A DNA stretch of 51,421 nt from the NCBI GenBank assembly GCA_945861855.1, contig CAMAWG010000010.1:1-51421 (forward strand). The letters are read 5' to 3'. The DNA is from Rhodoplanes serenus (GTDB taxonomy: Bacteria > Pseudomonadota > Alphaproteobacteria > Rhizobiales > Xanthobacteraceae). Shown piece after piece: positions 43,470-51,276 of this stretch. Within the stretch, counting starts at the first letter, position 1; each line of letters starts with the position of its first letter. Below the pieces are notes generated by a model that did no database searches, had not been told where the DNA came from, and was given only the letters and a program-made list of their open reading frames with translations. The translations under genes were made by a program, and so were the position numbers.

Positions 43470-43955
43470 CTACTTCGCGCCGATCTGCTCCGCGAACAAT
43501 TCCAGCGCGCGCGCGGCGAACGCCCGCATGTTGGCGCGGCGGTCGCTGCTGCCGGTCCGTAGCGTGAGGGTGCGCTGCGACGGTCCGGTGACGGCGATGC
43601 AGGTGTGTCCGGCCGGATCGCCATAGCGGTTGCCCGAAGGCCCCGCCGCGCCCGCCTCGGCGATTGCCCAGGTGGTGTTGAGGCCCTCGCGGACGCGCTG
43701 GGCCAGCAGGGCCGCATAGGGCTCGCTCGCCGGCCGCAGGCCCTTCATGTCGTCCAGGCTGATGCCGGTGAAGGCGCTTCGCGCGGCGCCGGTGTAGACG
43801 ACGGCGCCGCCGATGAAATAGGCCGAGGCGCCGGGCACGGCGAGGAGCGCGGCCGAGATCAGGCCGCCGGCCGAGCCCTCGGCGATGCCGACGGTCTCCT
43901 TCCGCGCGATCAGGCGGGCTGCGATCTTTTCCGCAAGCGGCAACAGTTGGTCCAT
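43470..43955 (-). CDS. CinA C-terminal/PncC-family protein (nicotinamide-nucleotide amidohydrolase-like)
   Basis: A 161-residue stand-alone CinA-C domain, the family that deamidates NMN to nicotinate mononucleotide in NAD recycling. The nucleophile is Ser28 in GIAEGSAGGLISAALL; the canonical text is ESCTGG, so the Cys-Thr is Ala here after a shifted Gly, a divergent version. GGAVVYTGAARSAF and AIAEAGAAGPSGNRYGDPAG are conserved. AAGGAAG precedes the ATG. It starts 13 bases after the stop of the Bug gene on the same strand, so they are cotranscribed, an unexpected pairing. Confidence 0.82.
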   Translation of the reverse strand: MDQLLPLAEKIAARLIARKETVGIAEGSAGGLISAALLAVPGASAYFIGGAVVYTGAARSAFTGISLDDMKGLRPASEPYAALLAQRVREGLNTTWAIAEAGAAGPSGNRYGDPAGHTCIAVTGPSQRTLTLRTGSSDRRANMRAFAARALELFAEQIGAK

Positions 43956-43968
43956 CGGCTTCCTTCGA

Positions 43969-44940
43969 TCAGTTGAATTTCAAACCGGCTGCTTTCACCA
44001 GCGCGATATTTGTCGCGATCTCTTTCTTGATCAGCGCGTCGAACTGGGCGGACGACATCATCATGGGCTCGATGCCCTGCGCCGCGAATTTTTCGATCAC
44101 GTTGGAATTTTTTAACGCCTTCTCGGTTTCCGAACGCAGGCGTTCGACGATGGCCGGCGGGGTCTTGGCGGGCGCGAACATCCCCATCCAGAACACATAG
44201 TCGGAGTCGGGCAAGCCGGCCTCGATCGTGGTCGGCACGTCGGGCAGCGTCTTCGACCGCGTCGGCGTGCTGACGGCGAGCGGGACGAGCTTGCCGCTCT
44301 TGATGAGCGGCAGCGCCGACGACATGCCCATCGAGGTGAAGTCGACGCGCCCGGTCATCACCTCGGTCAGCGCCTCGGGCCCGCCGCGGAACGGCACATG
44401 CACCCCCTGGAAGCCGCCGGCGACGCGTATCCGTTCGGCCGCCCAGTGTGTGGCGCTGCCGACGCCGGCCGAGGCGTAGGTCACCGATCCGGCCTTGGCC
44501 TTGGCGACGAGATCCTTCAGCGTCTTGATGCCGCTTTCCGGCGACACGACCGTGACATTGGGAACGGTGCCGAAGGGGATGATGGCGACGAAATCCTTGG
44601 CGACGTCGTAGGCGATGTTCGGATAGGCCGCGGGCGCAGCGGAATGCGCCGAGGCCTGGATCAGGATGCTGTAGCCGTCGGGCTCGGCCTTGGCCAACAT
44701 GCCGGTGCCGATGGTGCCGCCGGCGCCGCCGCGGTTCTCGACCACGATCGGCTGGCCGAGCTGGGTCGACAGCGGATCGAGCACGAGGCGTCCGACGATG
44801 TCGAGCGTGCTGCCCGGCGCGAAGGGAACCATCGCGCGGATCGGGCGAGACGGCCAGGCTTGCGCGAATGCGGTGCGTGACAGCGCCGGCAGCGCGAAGG
44901 CGGAAGTGGCGGAAACGATGAACTGGCGGCGTGTGGTCAT
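43969..44940 (-). CDS. Bug/TctC-family substrate-binding protein (Tat-like signal)
   Basis: A 323-residue exported receptor. The N-terminus MTTRRQFIVSATSAFALPAL carries a twin-arginine motif (TTRRQFI), so export may use the Tat pathway; cleavage is near AFAQ. Mature blocks are WPSRPIRAMVPFAPGSTLD, GQPIVVENRGGAGG and EPDGYSILI. GGGAGAA precedes the ATG. The gene leads the PncC-like gene. It resembles the Bug at 29919-30881 in its NSSSH/ASAHS region and C-terminal LIKKEIATN-type ending. The ligand is unknown. Confidence 0.92.
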   Translation of the reverse strand: MTTRRQFIVSATSAFALPALSRTAFAQAWPSRPIRAMVPFAPGSTLDIVGRLVLDPLSTQLGQPIVVENRGGAGGTIGTGMLAKAEPDGYSILIQASAHSAAPAAYPNIAYDVAKDFVAIIPFGTVPNVTVVSPESGIKTLKDLVAKAKAGSVTYASAGVGSATHWAAERIRVAGGFQGVHVPFRGGPEALTEVMTGRVDFTSMGMSSALPLIKSGKLVPLAVSTPTRSKTLPDVPTTIEAGLPDSDYVFWMGMFAPAKTPPAIVERLRSETEKALKNSNVIEKFAAQGIEPMMMSSAQFDALIKKEIATNIALVKAAGLKFN

Positions 44941-44987
44941 TGGCGTTTCTCCCGGCTGGATTTTTGGTCTTGCGTTGTCGTCAATGC

Positions 44988-45518
44988 TTACGTCGGCGGC
45001 GGGATTGGCACCTGGTGCACCTTCATCCCGAGCGCGACGGAGGTGTAATAGCCGAGCAGCACCAGCACCTCGGCGACGCCATCGCGGCCGATGGCCGCCT
45101 CGATCTCGGAGAATTCGGCATCCGACAGCTTGCCGCCTGCGACCAGCGCCGCGGCAAAGCGGTGGACCGCCCGCTCATGCGGATCGGTGAGCTTGGGGTC
45201 GCGCCCCGCAAGGATCGCGTCGATCGTTTCCTGCGTGAGGCCGACCTGCTTGCCCATCTTGATGTGGGCCTGGCGGACGTAGTCGCCGTCCCAATGCTGG
45301 GCGATCACCAGGATGCCGATCTCGACCTCGCGCTCCGACAGCGAGCCTTTCTTGTTCAGGTAGGTGCCGATGTGCTCCATGCCGCTCGCGACCGTCGGCG
45401 AATGAATCCAGATCTTGTAGGGGCCGAGAATGCGGCCGCGGCCGGCGACAAGCTGTTCGAACACCTTTTTCTGTTCGGGCGTCTGCTTTTCGGGCGGGAG
45501 CTCAAGAAGGCGGTTCAT
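44988..45518 (-). CDS. carboxymuconolactone decarboxylase-family protein
   Basis: A 176-residue helical protein of the CMD family. Core features are YKIWIHSPTVASGMEHIGTY split at 34-53, LSEREVEIGILVIAQHWDGD (60-79) and VLVLLGYYTSVALGMKVHQV near the C-terminus. The CxxC of AhpD peroxidase is lacking. The start at 45518 (MNRLLELPPEKQ) was chosen because the family sequence begins there; the upstream frame is not CMD-like. It lies 47 bases upstream of the Bug gene 43969-44940 (same strand) with probable readthrough. It is a distant relative of the CMD protein at 40764-41351 rather than a close duplicate. Confidence 0.87.
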   Translation of the reverse strand: MNRLLELPPEKQTPEQKKVFEQLVAGRGRILGPYKIWIHSPTVASGMEHIGTYLNKKGSLSEREVEIGILVIAQHWDGDYVRQAHIKMGKQVGLTQETIDAILAGRDPKLTDPHERAVHRFAAALVAGGKLSDAEFSEIEAAIGRDGVAEVLVLLGYYTSVALGMKVHQVPIPPPT

Positions 45519-45630
45519 GTGGGTCGGCGTCCTGTGTGCACTGCGACATGGAATGACGTGGCGCCAGCGTAGCGGGGTTGGAGCGGAAGGGAAATCGGGG
45601 ATAGGCTGAAGCCGAGCAGGGAGGCCGTCC

Positions 45631-46689
45631 ATGAGTGGCCTGAACGACAAGCCGAAACCGGCACGTTCATTCGATCGCCGCAGCGCCATTGCTGCAGGCG
45701 CGGTGCTGCTTGGCGCGGCGGCCTTGCCCCGCTTTGTCGCCGCCGCCGACGAGGGCCTCGCGCCCGCGGCCGATCTGCTCGGCAAGGTTCGCGCGTTCAT
45801 GGCGGGCCTTGAACCAGACAAGCGCAAAGCTGCGTCATTCGCCTGGAACGGCCCGGAGTGGCGCGGCTGGAGTTACTTCGGCGTGTCGGGCTACGCGAAG
45901 CCGGGCCTTCGCCTGGAGCAGATGACCGCCGCGCAGAAGGAATCCGCCTGGAGCGCGCTGGGCGCGGTCTGGTCGCCCGCCGGCGTCGCCAAAGCGAAGA
46001 ACGTGATGCTGCTGCAGGACATTCTGGCAGCGAGCGGCAACGGCGCGGGCCAGCGTTCGTCGGAGCGCTTCTCGATTTCGGTGTTCGGTACGCCGGCCGA
46101 GACCGGCTCGTGGGGCTTGCGCTGCGAGGGACACCATCTGACCCAGTCGGTTGCGGTGCGCGACAACCGCATCGTATCGGTCACGCCCTCGTCGTTCTCC
46201 GCGCTGCCGAACCGCGTGCCGTCTGGGCCGCACAAGGGCCTCAACACGCTTGTGGGCGAGGAAGGCCTGGCGCGGCGGCTGATGAGCGACCTTGCGCCGA
46301 AGCTGCAGGGCCGGGCGCGGGTCGGTGATACGACGCCCTACAACATCCTGTCCTATGCGGGACGCGAGCGCGCCAACGCGAAGAAGGTGGGCCTGCCCGC
46401 GTCCGAGCTTGCGACGGCGCAGCACGATCTGCTGTGGCAGATGATCGAGCTCTATGGCGTCGAGCATCTTCCGGCCTCGCTGTCCGCCGCGCAGCGGGCG
46501 CGCCTGCAATCCGGCGACCGGCAGGCCGTGCATTTTGCCTGGTACGGCGCCAACACGCCGGAGAAGGCGTTCGGCTATCGTGTGATCGGCGACGGCTTCG
46601 TCATCGAAATGGCGTCGGTCGACGCCGAGGCGCAGCACCTGCACACGATCTACCACGATCTCGGCAACGTGCTGGGGCGGAGCGCTTAG
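45631..46689 (+). CDS. DUF3500-domain exported protein
   Basis: A 352-residue protein with a twin-arginine-like leader (RSFDRRSAIAAGAVLLGAAA) and cleavage near AAA-DEG. The remaining sequence matches DUF3500, with conserved segments SWGLRCEGHHLTQS, VGEEGLARRLM and VHFAWYGANTPEKAFGYRV. DUF3500 proteins are periplasmic or secreted and of unknown function; His-rich blocks (GHHL, QHLHTIYHD) suggest metal binding (inference). It is divergent from the CMD gene and converges with the DOPA-dioxygenase-like gene so that the stop codons share TTAG at 46686-46689. Confidence 0.88.
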   Translation: MSGLNDKPKPARSFDRRSAIAAGAVLLGAAALPRFVAAADEGLAPAADLLGKVRAFMAGLEPDKRKAASFAWNGPEWRGWSYFGVSGYAKPGLRLEQMTAAQKESAWSALGAVWSPAGVAKAKNVMLLQDILAASGNGAGQRSSERFSISVFGTPAETGSWGLRCEGHHLTQSVAVRDNRIVSVTPSSFSALPNRVPSGPHKGLNTLVGEEGLARRLMSDLAPKLQGRARVGDTTPYNILSYAGRERANAKKVGLPASELATAQHDLLWQMIELYGVEHLPASLSAAQRARLQSGDRQAVHFAWYGANTPEKAFGYRVIGDGFVIEMASVDAEAQHLHTIYHDLGNVLGRSA

Positions 46690-47015
46690 CGGAACTGCGA
46701 AAGCTCGAGCGTCTCCGACGGGCCGAGCCAGATCACATGGTCGGTGTGGTCCTTGAGCGCGTTGCCGGTCTGCGCGTGGGTGAAGACCGTCAAGCCCGCC
46801 CGGTTGAGCACCAGCCACGATATGACGTCCGTGAACTGCTCCTTGCCGATGGTGAGTTGGCAACTGCCACGCGGGTGCGGGCCGACCGGGTGGTCGTGCA
46901 TCCGCCCGACCTTGACGCCGAATGTCTTTCCGGCCGTTTCGCAAAGACTGAGCGCCTGCGCGCGGGTGGGCGCGTCGTAATAAACGTGAGCGTGGAAATT
47001 CTCGATCTCGCTCAT
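46686..47015 (-). CDS. DOPA 4,5-dioxygenase-family protein
   Basis: A 109-residue protein of the DOPA-dioxygenase fold (ferredoxin-like, vicinal-oxygen type). His residues at the expected sites: HAHVYY (8-13), RMHDHPVGPHPRGSCQL (38-54) and LTVFTHAQTG. In fungi and plants the family opens the ring of DOPA for betalain synthesis, while the bacterial role is unclear. The start at 47015 (MSEIENFHAHVY) follows the flavin-monooxygenase stop with a single intervening base, so the two proteins are coexpressed and perhaps act together in oxidation of an aromatic compound. Confidence 0.87.
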   Translation of the reverse strand: MSEIENFHAHVYYDAPTRAQALSLCETAGKTFGVKVGRMHDHPVGPHPRGSCQLTIGKEQFTDVISWLVLNRAGLTVFTHAQTGNALKDHTDHVIWLGPSETLELSQFR

Positions 47016-47016
47016 G

Positions 47017-48363
47017 CTATTCGGCCGCAACGGCCTTGCTGCGGTTGAAGAAGCGATTTTCCGGCCGCGGCAGCCCCAAATTCTCGCGCAGCGTCTTGCC
47101 TTCGTATTCGCGGCGGAACAGGCCGCGCCGCTGCAACTCCGGGATCACGCCGCGGACGAAGTCGTCGAGCCCGCCGGGCAGGTAGGGGAACATGATGGTG
47201 AAGCCGTCGCTGGCGTTGGTCTCGATCCACTCTTCCATCTCGTCGGCGATGGTCTTCGGCGTGCCGATCATGGCGAGGCCAGAGTAGCCGCCCATGCGCT
47301 GGGCGAGCTGGCGCACGGTGAGGTTCTCCCGCTTCGCCGCGGCGATGGCGCGTTCGCGGCCGCTCTTGCTCGCGTTGCTGTCGGGGATTTCCGGCAGCGG
47401 CCCGTCGGGATCGAATTTCGAGGCGTCGGTGCCGAGCGCGATCGAGAGAGACGCAATCGAGTTGGCGTAGTTCACGAGACTGTCGAGCTTGGCGCGCTTG
47501 GCCTTCGCTTCCTCGACGGTGTCGCCGACCACGACGAAGCAGGCCGGCTGGATCTTCAAGTGCTCGGGATTGCGGCCGAGCTTCTGCATGCGGCCCTTTA
47601 CGTCGGCGTAGAACGCCTTCCCGGCCTCGATGTTGCTCTGCGCGGTGAACACCGCCTCCGCGGTCTCGGCGGCGAGTTGCTTGCCGGATTCGGAGGCGCC
47701 GGCCTGCACGATCACCGGCCAGCCCTGGATCGGGCGCGCGATGTTGAGCGGGCCTTTCACCGAAAGGAATTCGCCCTTGTGGTTGAGCGTGTGCATTTTC
47801 TCAGGCTCGAAGAATACGCCGCTGTCGACGTCGCGGACGAACGCATCGTCGGCCCAGCTATCCCAGAGGCCCGTGACCACGTCGTAGAATTCGCGCGCGC
47901 GGCGGTAGCGCTCGCCGTGCTCCATGTGCTCTTCGAGGCCGAAGTTCAGCGCCGCATCCGGATTGGAGGTGGTCACGATGTTCCAGCCGGCGCGGCCGCC
48001 GCTGATGTGGTCGAGCGAGGCGAACCTGCGCGCGATGTGGTAAGGCACGTCGAAGGTGGTGGAACCTGTGGCGACCAGCCCGATGTGCGATGTCGCCTGC
48101 GACAGCGCCGACAGCAGCGTGAACGGCTCGAACGAGGTCGAGGTGTGGCTCCGCTTGAGCGCGTCCATCGGCATGTTGAGCACGGCCATGTGGTCGGCCA
48201 TGAAGAAGGCGTCGAACTTCGCCGCCTCCAGCTTCTGGATCGCCTCCTTGATATGCGCGAAGTTGAAATTCATGTCCGGCCAGGCGCCGGGGTAGCGCCA
48301 GCCGCCGGTGTGGATGCTGGCCGGCCGCATGAAGGCATTGAGCTTGATCTGACGGGTCGCCAT
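47017..48363 (-). CDS. LLM-class flavin-dependent monooxygenase (NtaA/SnaA/DszA type)
   Basis: A 448-residue bacterial-luciferase-like FMNH2-dependent monooxygenase. The family blocks are FMADHMAVL (about 54-62), SGGRAGWNIVTTSNPDAALN (122-141), GWPVIVQAGASESGKQLAAE (220-239) and IGTPKTIADEMEEW. Relatives oxidise nitrilotriacetate, dibenzothiophene sulfone, alkanesulfonates or other xenobiotics and need a separate flavin reductase, which is not seen here. The start at 48363 (MATRQIKLNAFM) was chosen on the family N-terminus; the upstream frame is not homologous. It is cotranscribed with the DOPA-dioxygenase-like gene. Confidence 0.92.
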   Translation of the reverse strand: MATRQIKLNAFMRPASIHTGGWRYPGAWPDMNFNFAHIKEAIQKLEAAKFDAFFMADHMAVLNMPMDALKRSHTSTSFEPFTLLSALSQATSHIGLVATGSTTFDVPYHIARRFASLDHISGGRAGWNIVTTSNPDAALNFGLEEHMEHGERYRRAREFYDVVTGLWDSWADDAFVRDVDSGVFFEPEKMHTLNHKGEFLSVKGPLNIARPIQGWPVIVQAGASESGKQLAAETAEAVFTAQSNIEAGKAFYADVKGRMQKLGRNPEHLKIQPACFVVVGDTVEEAKAKRAKLDSLVNYANSIASLSIALGTDASKFDPDGPLPEIPDSNASKSGRERAIAAAKRENLTVRQLAQRMGGYSGLAMIGTPKTIADEMEEWIETNASDGFTIMFPYLPGGLDDFVRGVIPELQRRGLFRREYEGKTLRENLGLPRPENRFFNRSKAVAAE

Positions 48364-48493
48364 GAAATGCTCCAGATAACGCTCGACGCGCCGGTGCGGC
48401 GCGCTCGAAACCGACGCTCGAATATAGGGGCGGCCGCGCGCCCGCGAAACAGGTGGGCAAGGCTCGTTCGACGCCTGGAAAAACTCACCTCCC

Positions 48494-48503
48494 GGGGGGG
48501 GGG
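48494..48503. repeat. 10-base G homopolymer tract in a divergent promoter region
   Basis: Ten consecutive G lie about 131 bases before the flavin-monooxygenase start (minus strand) and 122 bases before the Bug start (plus strand). Runs of this length are prone to slippage and are also a common place for sequencing error. Confidence 0.9.
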
Positions 48504-48625
48504 CCTGGAAGGGGCGATTTCTCTTGTCGGGCGCGCGCGCGGCGGAATAGTTTGCCCGCACGATGTCCGCACGCTATCGGACCCATCGCTTCCAACAATC
48601 AGCCAACAAGCGCGGAGGAACGCCC

Positions 48626-49609
48626 ATGTCGATCTCACGCCGGACTCTTCTGACCACGTTCGCGGCAGCGCCGCTCGCTTCGCTGCTGCCCCGACCGGCC
48701 TTCGCCGCCTATCCCGACAAGGCGATCCGCTTGATCGTGCCGTTCGCGGCCGGCGGCAACGCCGACCTCGTGGGGCGGCTCATGTCCGAGGGCATGTCGC
48801 CCTCGCTCGGCCAGACCATGGTGGTCGAAAATCGCGCGGGCGCAGGCGGCAGCCTGGGCGCGGGGCAGGTGGCGTCCGCGCCGCCCGACGGCTACACGCT
48901 GCTCATCGGCTCGAACGGCCCGCTGACCGTCAATCCGTTCGTGCAGGCCAAGCTCAGCTACGATCCGATCAAGGACTTCGTCGCCATCGGGCTCGCCAAC
49001 CTGGCGCCGCATGCGATCGTGTTGCACGAATCGATTCCGGCCAAGACCGTTCCGGAATTGGTCGCGCTGTCGAAGCGGCAGCCGATCACCATCGCCACCT
49101 CCGGCGCCGGCAGCGCGGGTCATATGACGCTCGTGCGTTTCATCGCGGCGACCGGCGCCAACCTGACGCATGTGCCTTACCGCGGCGGCGCCACGCTGGT
49201 GCCCGACATGCTGGCCGGGACCGTCTCCGGCGGCATGACGGAGATGTCCACCGCGCTGCCGCACTACAAGGCCGGAAAGCTTCGCATCGTCGCCGTCGCC
49301 TCGGCCAAGCGCGGCGCGCTGGCGCCAGACGTGCCGACCATGATCGAATCCGGCCTGAAGGATTTTCTCGCCGCGAGCTACGTCGGCATCCTTGCGCCGG
49401 CCAAGACGCCGCCCGACGTCGTCGCGACGCTGGAGCAGGCGCTGATCAAGGCGCTGGCCGTCAAGGCGCTGCAGGACAAGTTCCTGGCGACCGGCGCGGA
49501 GCTTGTCGCCGAATCTCTGCAGAACTCCAAGGGGTTTGGCGACTACATCAAGAAGGAATTCGCGAATTCCGCCGAGGCCGCGAAGGCCGCGGGGCTCAAG
49601 CCGGAGTAG
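48626..49609 (+). CDS. Bug/TctC-family substrate-binding protein (Tat-like signal)
   Basis: A 327-residue exported receptor. N-terminus MSISRRTLLTTFAAAPLASL has a twin-arginine motif (SRRTLLT) and cleavage is near AFA-AYP. Mature blocks are YPDKAIRLIVPFAAGGNAD, GQTMVVENRAGAGGS and PPDGYTLLIG. The start at 48626 follows GGAGGAA; an upstream in-frame start would lie beyond this site. It is divergent from the LLM monooxygenase gene over 262 bases containing the G10 tract. Its stop is 8 bases from the convergent Bug gene stop. Confidence 0.93.
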   Translation: MSISRRTLLTTFAAAPLASLLPRPAFAAYPDKAIRLIVPFAAGGNADLVGRLMSEGMSPSLGQTMVVENRAGAGGSLGAGQVASAPPDGYTLLIGSNGPLTVNPFVQAKLSYDPIKDFVAIGLANLAPHAIVLHESIPAKTVPELVALSKRQPITIATSGAGSAGHMTLVRFIAATGANLTHVPYRGGATLVPDMLAGTVSGGMTEMSTALPHYKAGKLRIVAVASAKRGALAPDVPTMIESGLKDFLAASYVGILAPAKTPPDVVATLEQALIKALAVKALQDKFLATGAELVAESLQNSKGFGDYIKKEFANSAEAAKAAGLKPE

Positions 49610-49617
49610 CGCCGCCG

Positions 49618-50589
49618 CTATCTCTGCTCCAGTTTCGCCGCCTCTCGCACCTTGGTCCACTTGGCGAACTCGCCGGCCATGAACTTGTCGAATTCCTCGG
49701 GCGTCGAGCCCTTCACCACGACGCCGGCCTTGGTCAGGCGCTCGCGGACCGCGGGCTCGACAATGATCTCGTTGAGCGTCTTGTTGAGCTTGGCGACCAC
49801 TGCGGGCGGCATGCCCTTCGGCCCGTACAGCCCGTACCAGGTGGTGACGTCGTAGTTCGGAACCGCGCCGGACTCGATGGCGGCCGGCACGTTCGGCGTC
49901 GCCGGGAAACGGTCCTTGCCGGTCACCGCGAGCGCGCGGACCTGGCCGGACTCGACCTGGCCCAGCAGCGCCGTGACCGTGTCAAACAGCACGTCCACCT
50001 GCTTGGCGAGCAGCGCCGCGAGCGCCTCGCCCGACGTGCGGAACTGCACCTGCTGTGTGTCGATGCCGGCCACCTGCTTGAATAACTCGGCCGCGAGATG
50101 CTGCGTCGCGCCGTAGCCAGGGCTTGCGAAATTGAGCTTGCCGGGGTTGGCCTTGGCTGCGGCGACCATCGACTTGATGTCGTTGTAGGGCGAGTCCGAC
50201 CGCGTCACGATCAAGAGGCCGGCGGTCGCGATCTGGCCGACCGAGTCGAACACCTTGAGCGTGTCGTAGCGCGGCGTCTTGGTCATCACCGGGGAGATGA
50301 TCTGGCCCGCGGTCATCACGCCGAGCGTGTAGCCGTCCTTGGGCGAGTTGGCGACGAACTCGTTGCCGATCATGCCGCCGGCGCCAGCCCGGTTCTCCAC
50401 CACCACCGATTGGCCGAGCTTCTCCTGCAGCCGCTGCGCGACAATGCGGCCGATAATGTCGGAGCCGCCGCCCGCGCCGAACGAACTGACCAGCTTGATG
50501 GTCTGGGTGGGGTAGTCCTGCGCCTTCGCCGGCGCGGCGATCCCTAGCGCGAGCGCGCAGGCGGCAGCCATCAGCATGGAACGGTTCAT
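49618..50589 (-). CDS. Bug/TctC-family substrate-binding protein
   Basis: A 323-residue exported receptor. Signal peptide MNRSMLMAAACALALGIAAP with cleavage near AKAQ. Mature blocks are DYPTQTIKLVSSFGAGGGSD, GQSVVVENRAGAGG and SPKDGYTLGVM. The start at 50589 follows GGGAGGAA. It differs from its convergent neighbour in the ligand loop (SSFGAGG rather than VPFAAGG), so the pair are not recent duplicates. The 100 bases upstream to the lipoprotein stop contain no gene. Confidence 0.92.
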   Translation of the reverse strand: MNRSMLMAAACALALGIAAPAKAQDYPTQTIKLVSSFGAGGGSDIIGRIVAQRLQEKLGQSVVVENRAGAGGMIGNEFVANSPKDGYTLGVMTAGQIISPVMTKTPRYDTLKVFDSVGQIATAGLLIVTRSDSPYNDIKSMVAAAKANPGKLNFASPGYGATQHLAAELFKQVAGIDTQQVQFRTSGEALAALLAKQVDVLFDTVTALLGQVESGQVRALAVTGKDRFPATPNVPAAIESGAVPNYDVTTWYGLYGPKGMPPAVVAKLNKTLNEIIVEPAVRERLTKAGVVVKGSTPEEFDKFMAGEFAKWTKVREAAKLEQR

Positions 50590-50689
50590 ATTGCTTCCTC
50601 CCAGGAGATTTCTTTTGAGCGCGGGCCGCATCCTACGGGCTAATGCCCGGCTGCGGAATAGGGCGCAGCGTCGCGCTCTGGAAATGAGC

Positions 50690-51253
50690 CTACCGGCTGC
50701 GCTTGCGTGCCGACTGCGTGGCGACCCGCTGCGGTTCGGGCTTCTTCACAGGGCAGGCGGCATAGGCGGATGCAATGGCTGCTTCGGCGCCGTCGACCTT
50801 GAACTCCGCGGTGGTGCGGCCGCGGTTGAATGAACGGATTCTAATATGGAGCACGTTGCTGGTCGCGAGGTCGCTGACGAACTGAGCGACCTCATCGTCA
50901 TGATCGATAACCACGGTCAGAGCGTTCGCGAGAAACCGCGCATTGGTCTCATGGCCGGGCTTTTCGTCGAAACGATAACCAAGGAATGAGTTGCGGTCGG
51001 AGCCAACTTTGAATTCGAAGCGGAAACTGACGACCGGTTTGTCGATGAAACAGGAGAGTTGAAGCCGTGCCGGCTGGGACCATGCTACGTTGGAGTTCGA
51101 AGCCTTGCCTTGGGCCACTGCGAGGCTGATGGGGCCATCGCTCACGCGGTCGGCTTGGCGGTCGATCTTCCAGTTGCTGCCGGATCGCGTAACCAAGCTT
51201 GAGGATACGTAAGGATCGCGCGTGATATTGCAGCCGCCAAGGGGCAGCGCCAT
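50690..51253 (-). CDS. hypothetical lipoprotein, 5' end probably removed by an IS insertion
   Basis: The frame as given (ATG at 51253) encodes 187 residues starting MALPLGGCNITRDPYV. Upstream in the same frame the codons up to 51276 read SLVSALA, giving a hydrophobic run ending LPLGGC, a good lipobox. No ATG, GTG or TTG precedes it in frame before the stop; only an ATT codon (51292) is available. Beyond about 51277 the sequence looks like the end of an IS5-family element. The most likely reading is a lipoprotein gene whose initiation codon and promoter were displaced by the insertion. The mature protein has a Lys/Arg-rich C-terminus (KKPEPQRVATQSARKRSR) and no recognised domain. Confidence 0.65.
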   Translation of the reverse strand: MALPLGGCNITRDPYVSSSLVTRSGSNWKIDRQADRVSDGPISLAVAQGKASNSNVAWSQPARLQLSCFIDKPVVSFRFEFKVGSDRNSFLGYRFDEKPGHETNARFLANALTVVIDHDDEVAQFVSDLATSNVLHIRIRSFNRGRTTAEFKVDGAEAAIASAYAACPVKKPEPQRVATQSARKRSR

Positions 51254-51276
51254 GGCCAGGGCCGATACAAGACTTA

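Noticed and set aside
47014-50085. A very long plus-strand open frame (about 1020 codons) across the LLM and Bug genes
   Set aside because: It runs opposite or out of frame to genes with clear homology, and its sequence is low-complexity and rich in Arg, Ala, Gly and His. This is a typical shadow frame in GC-rich DNA.
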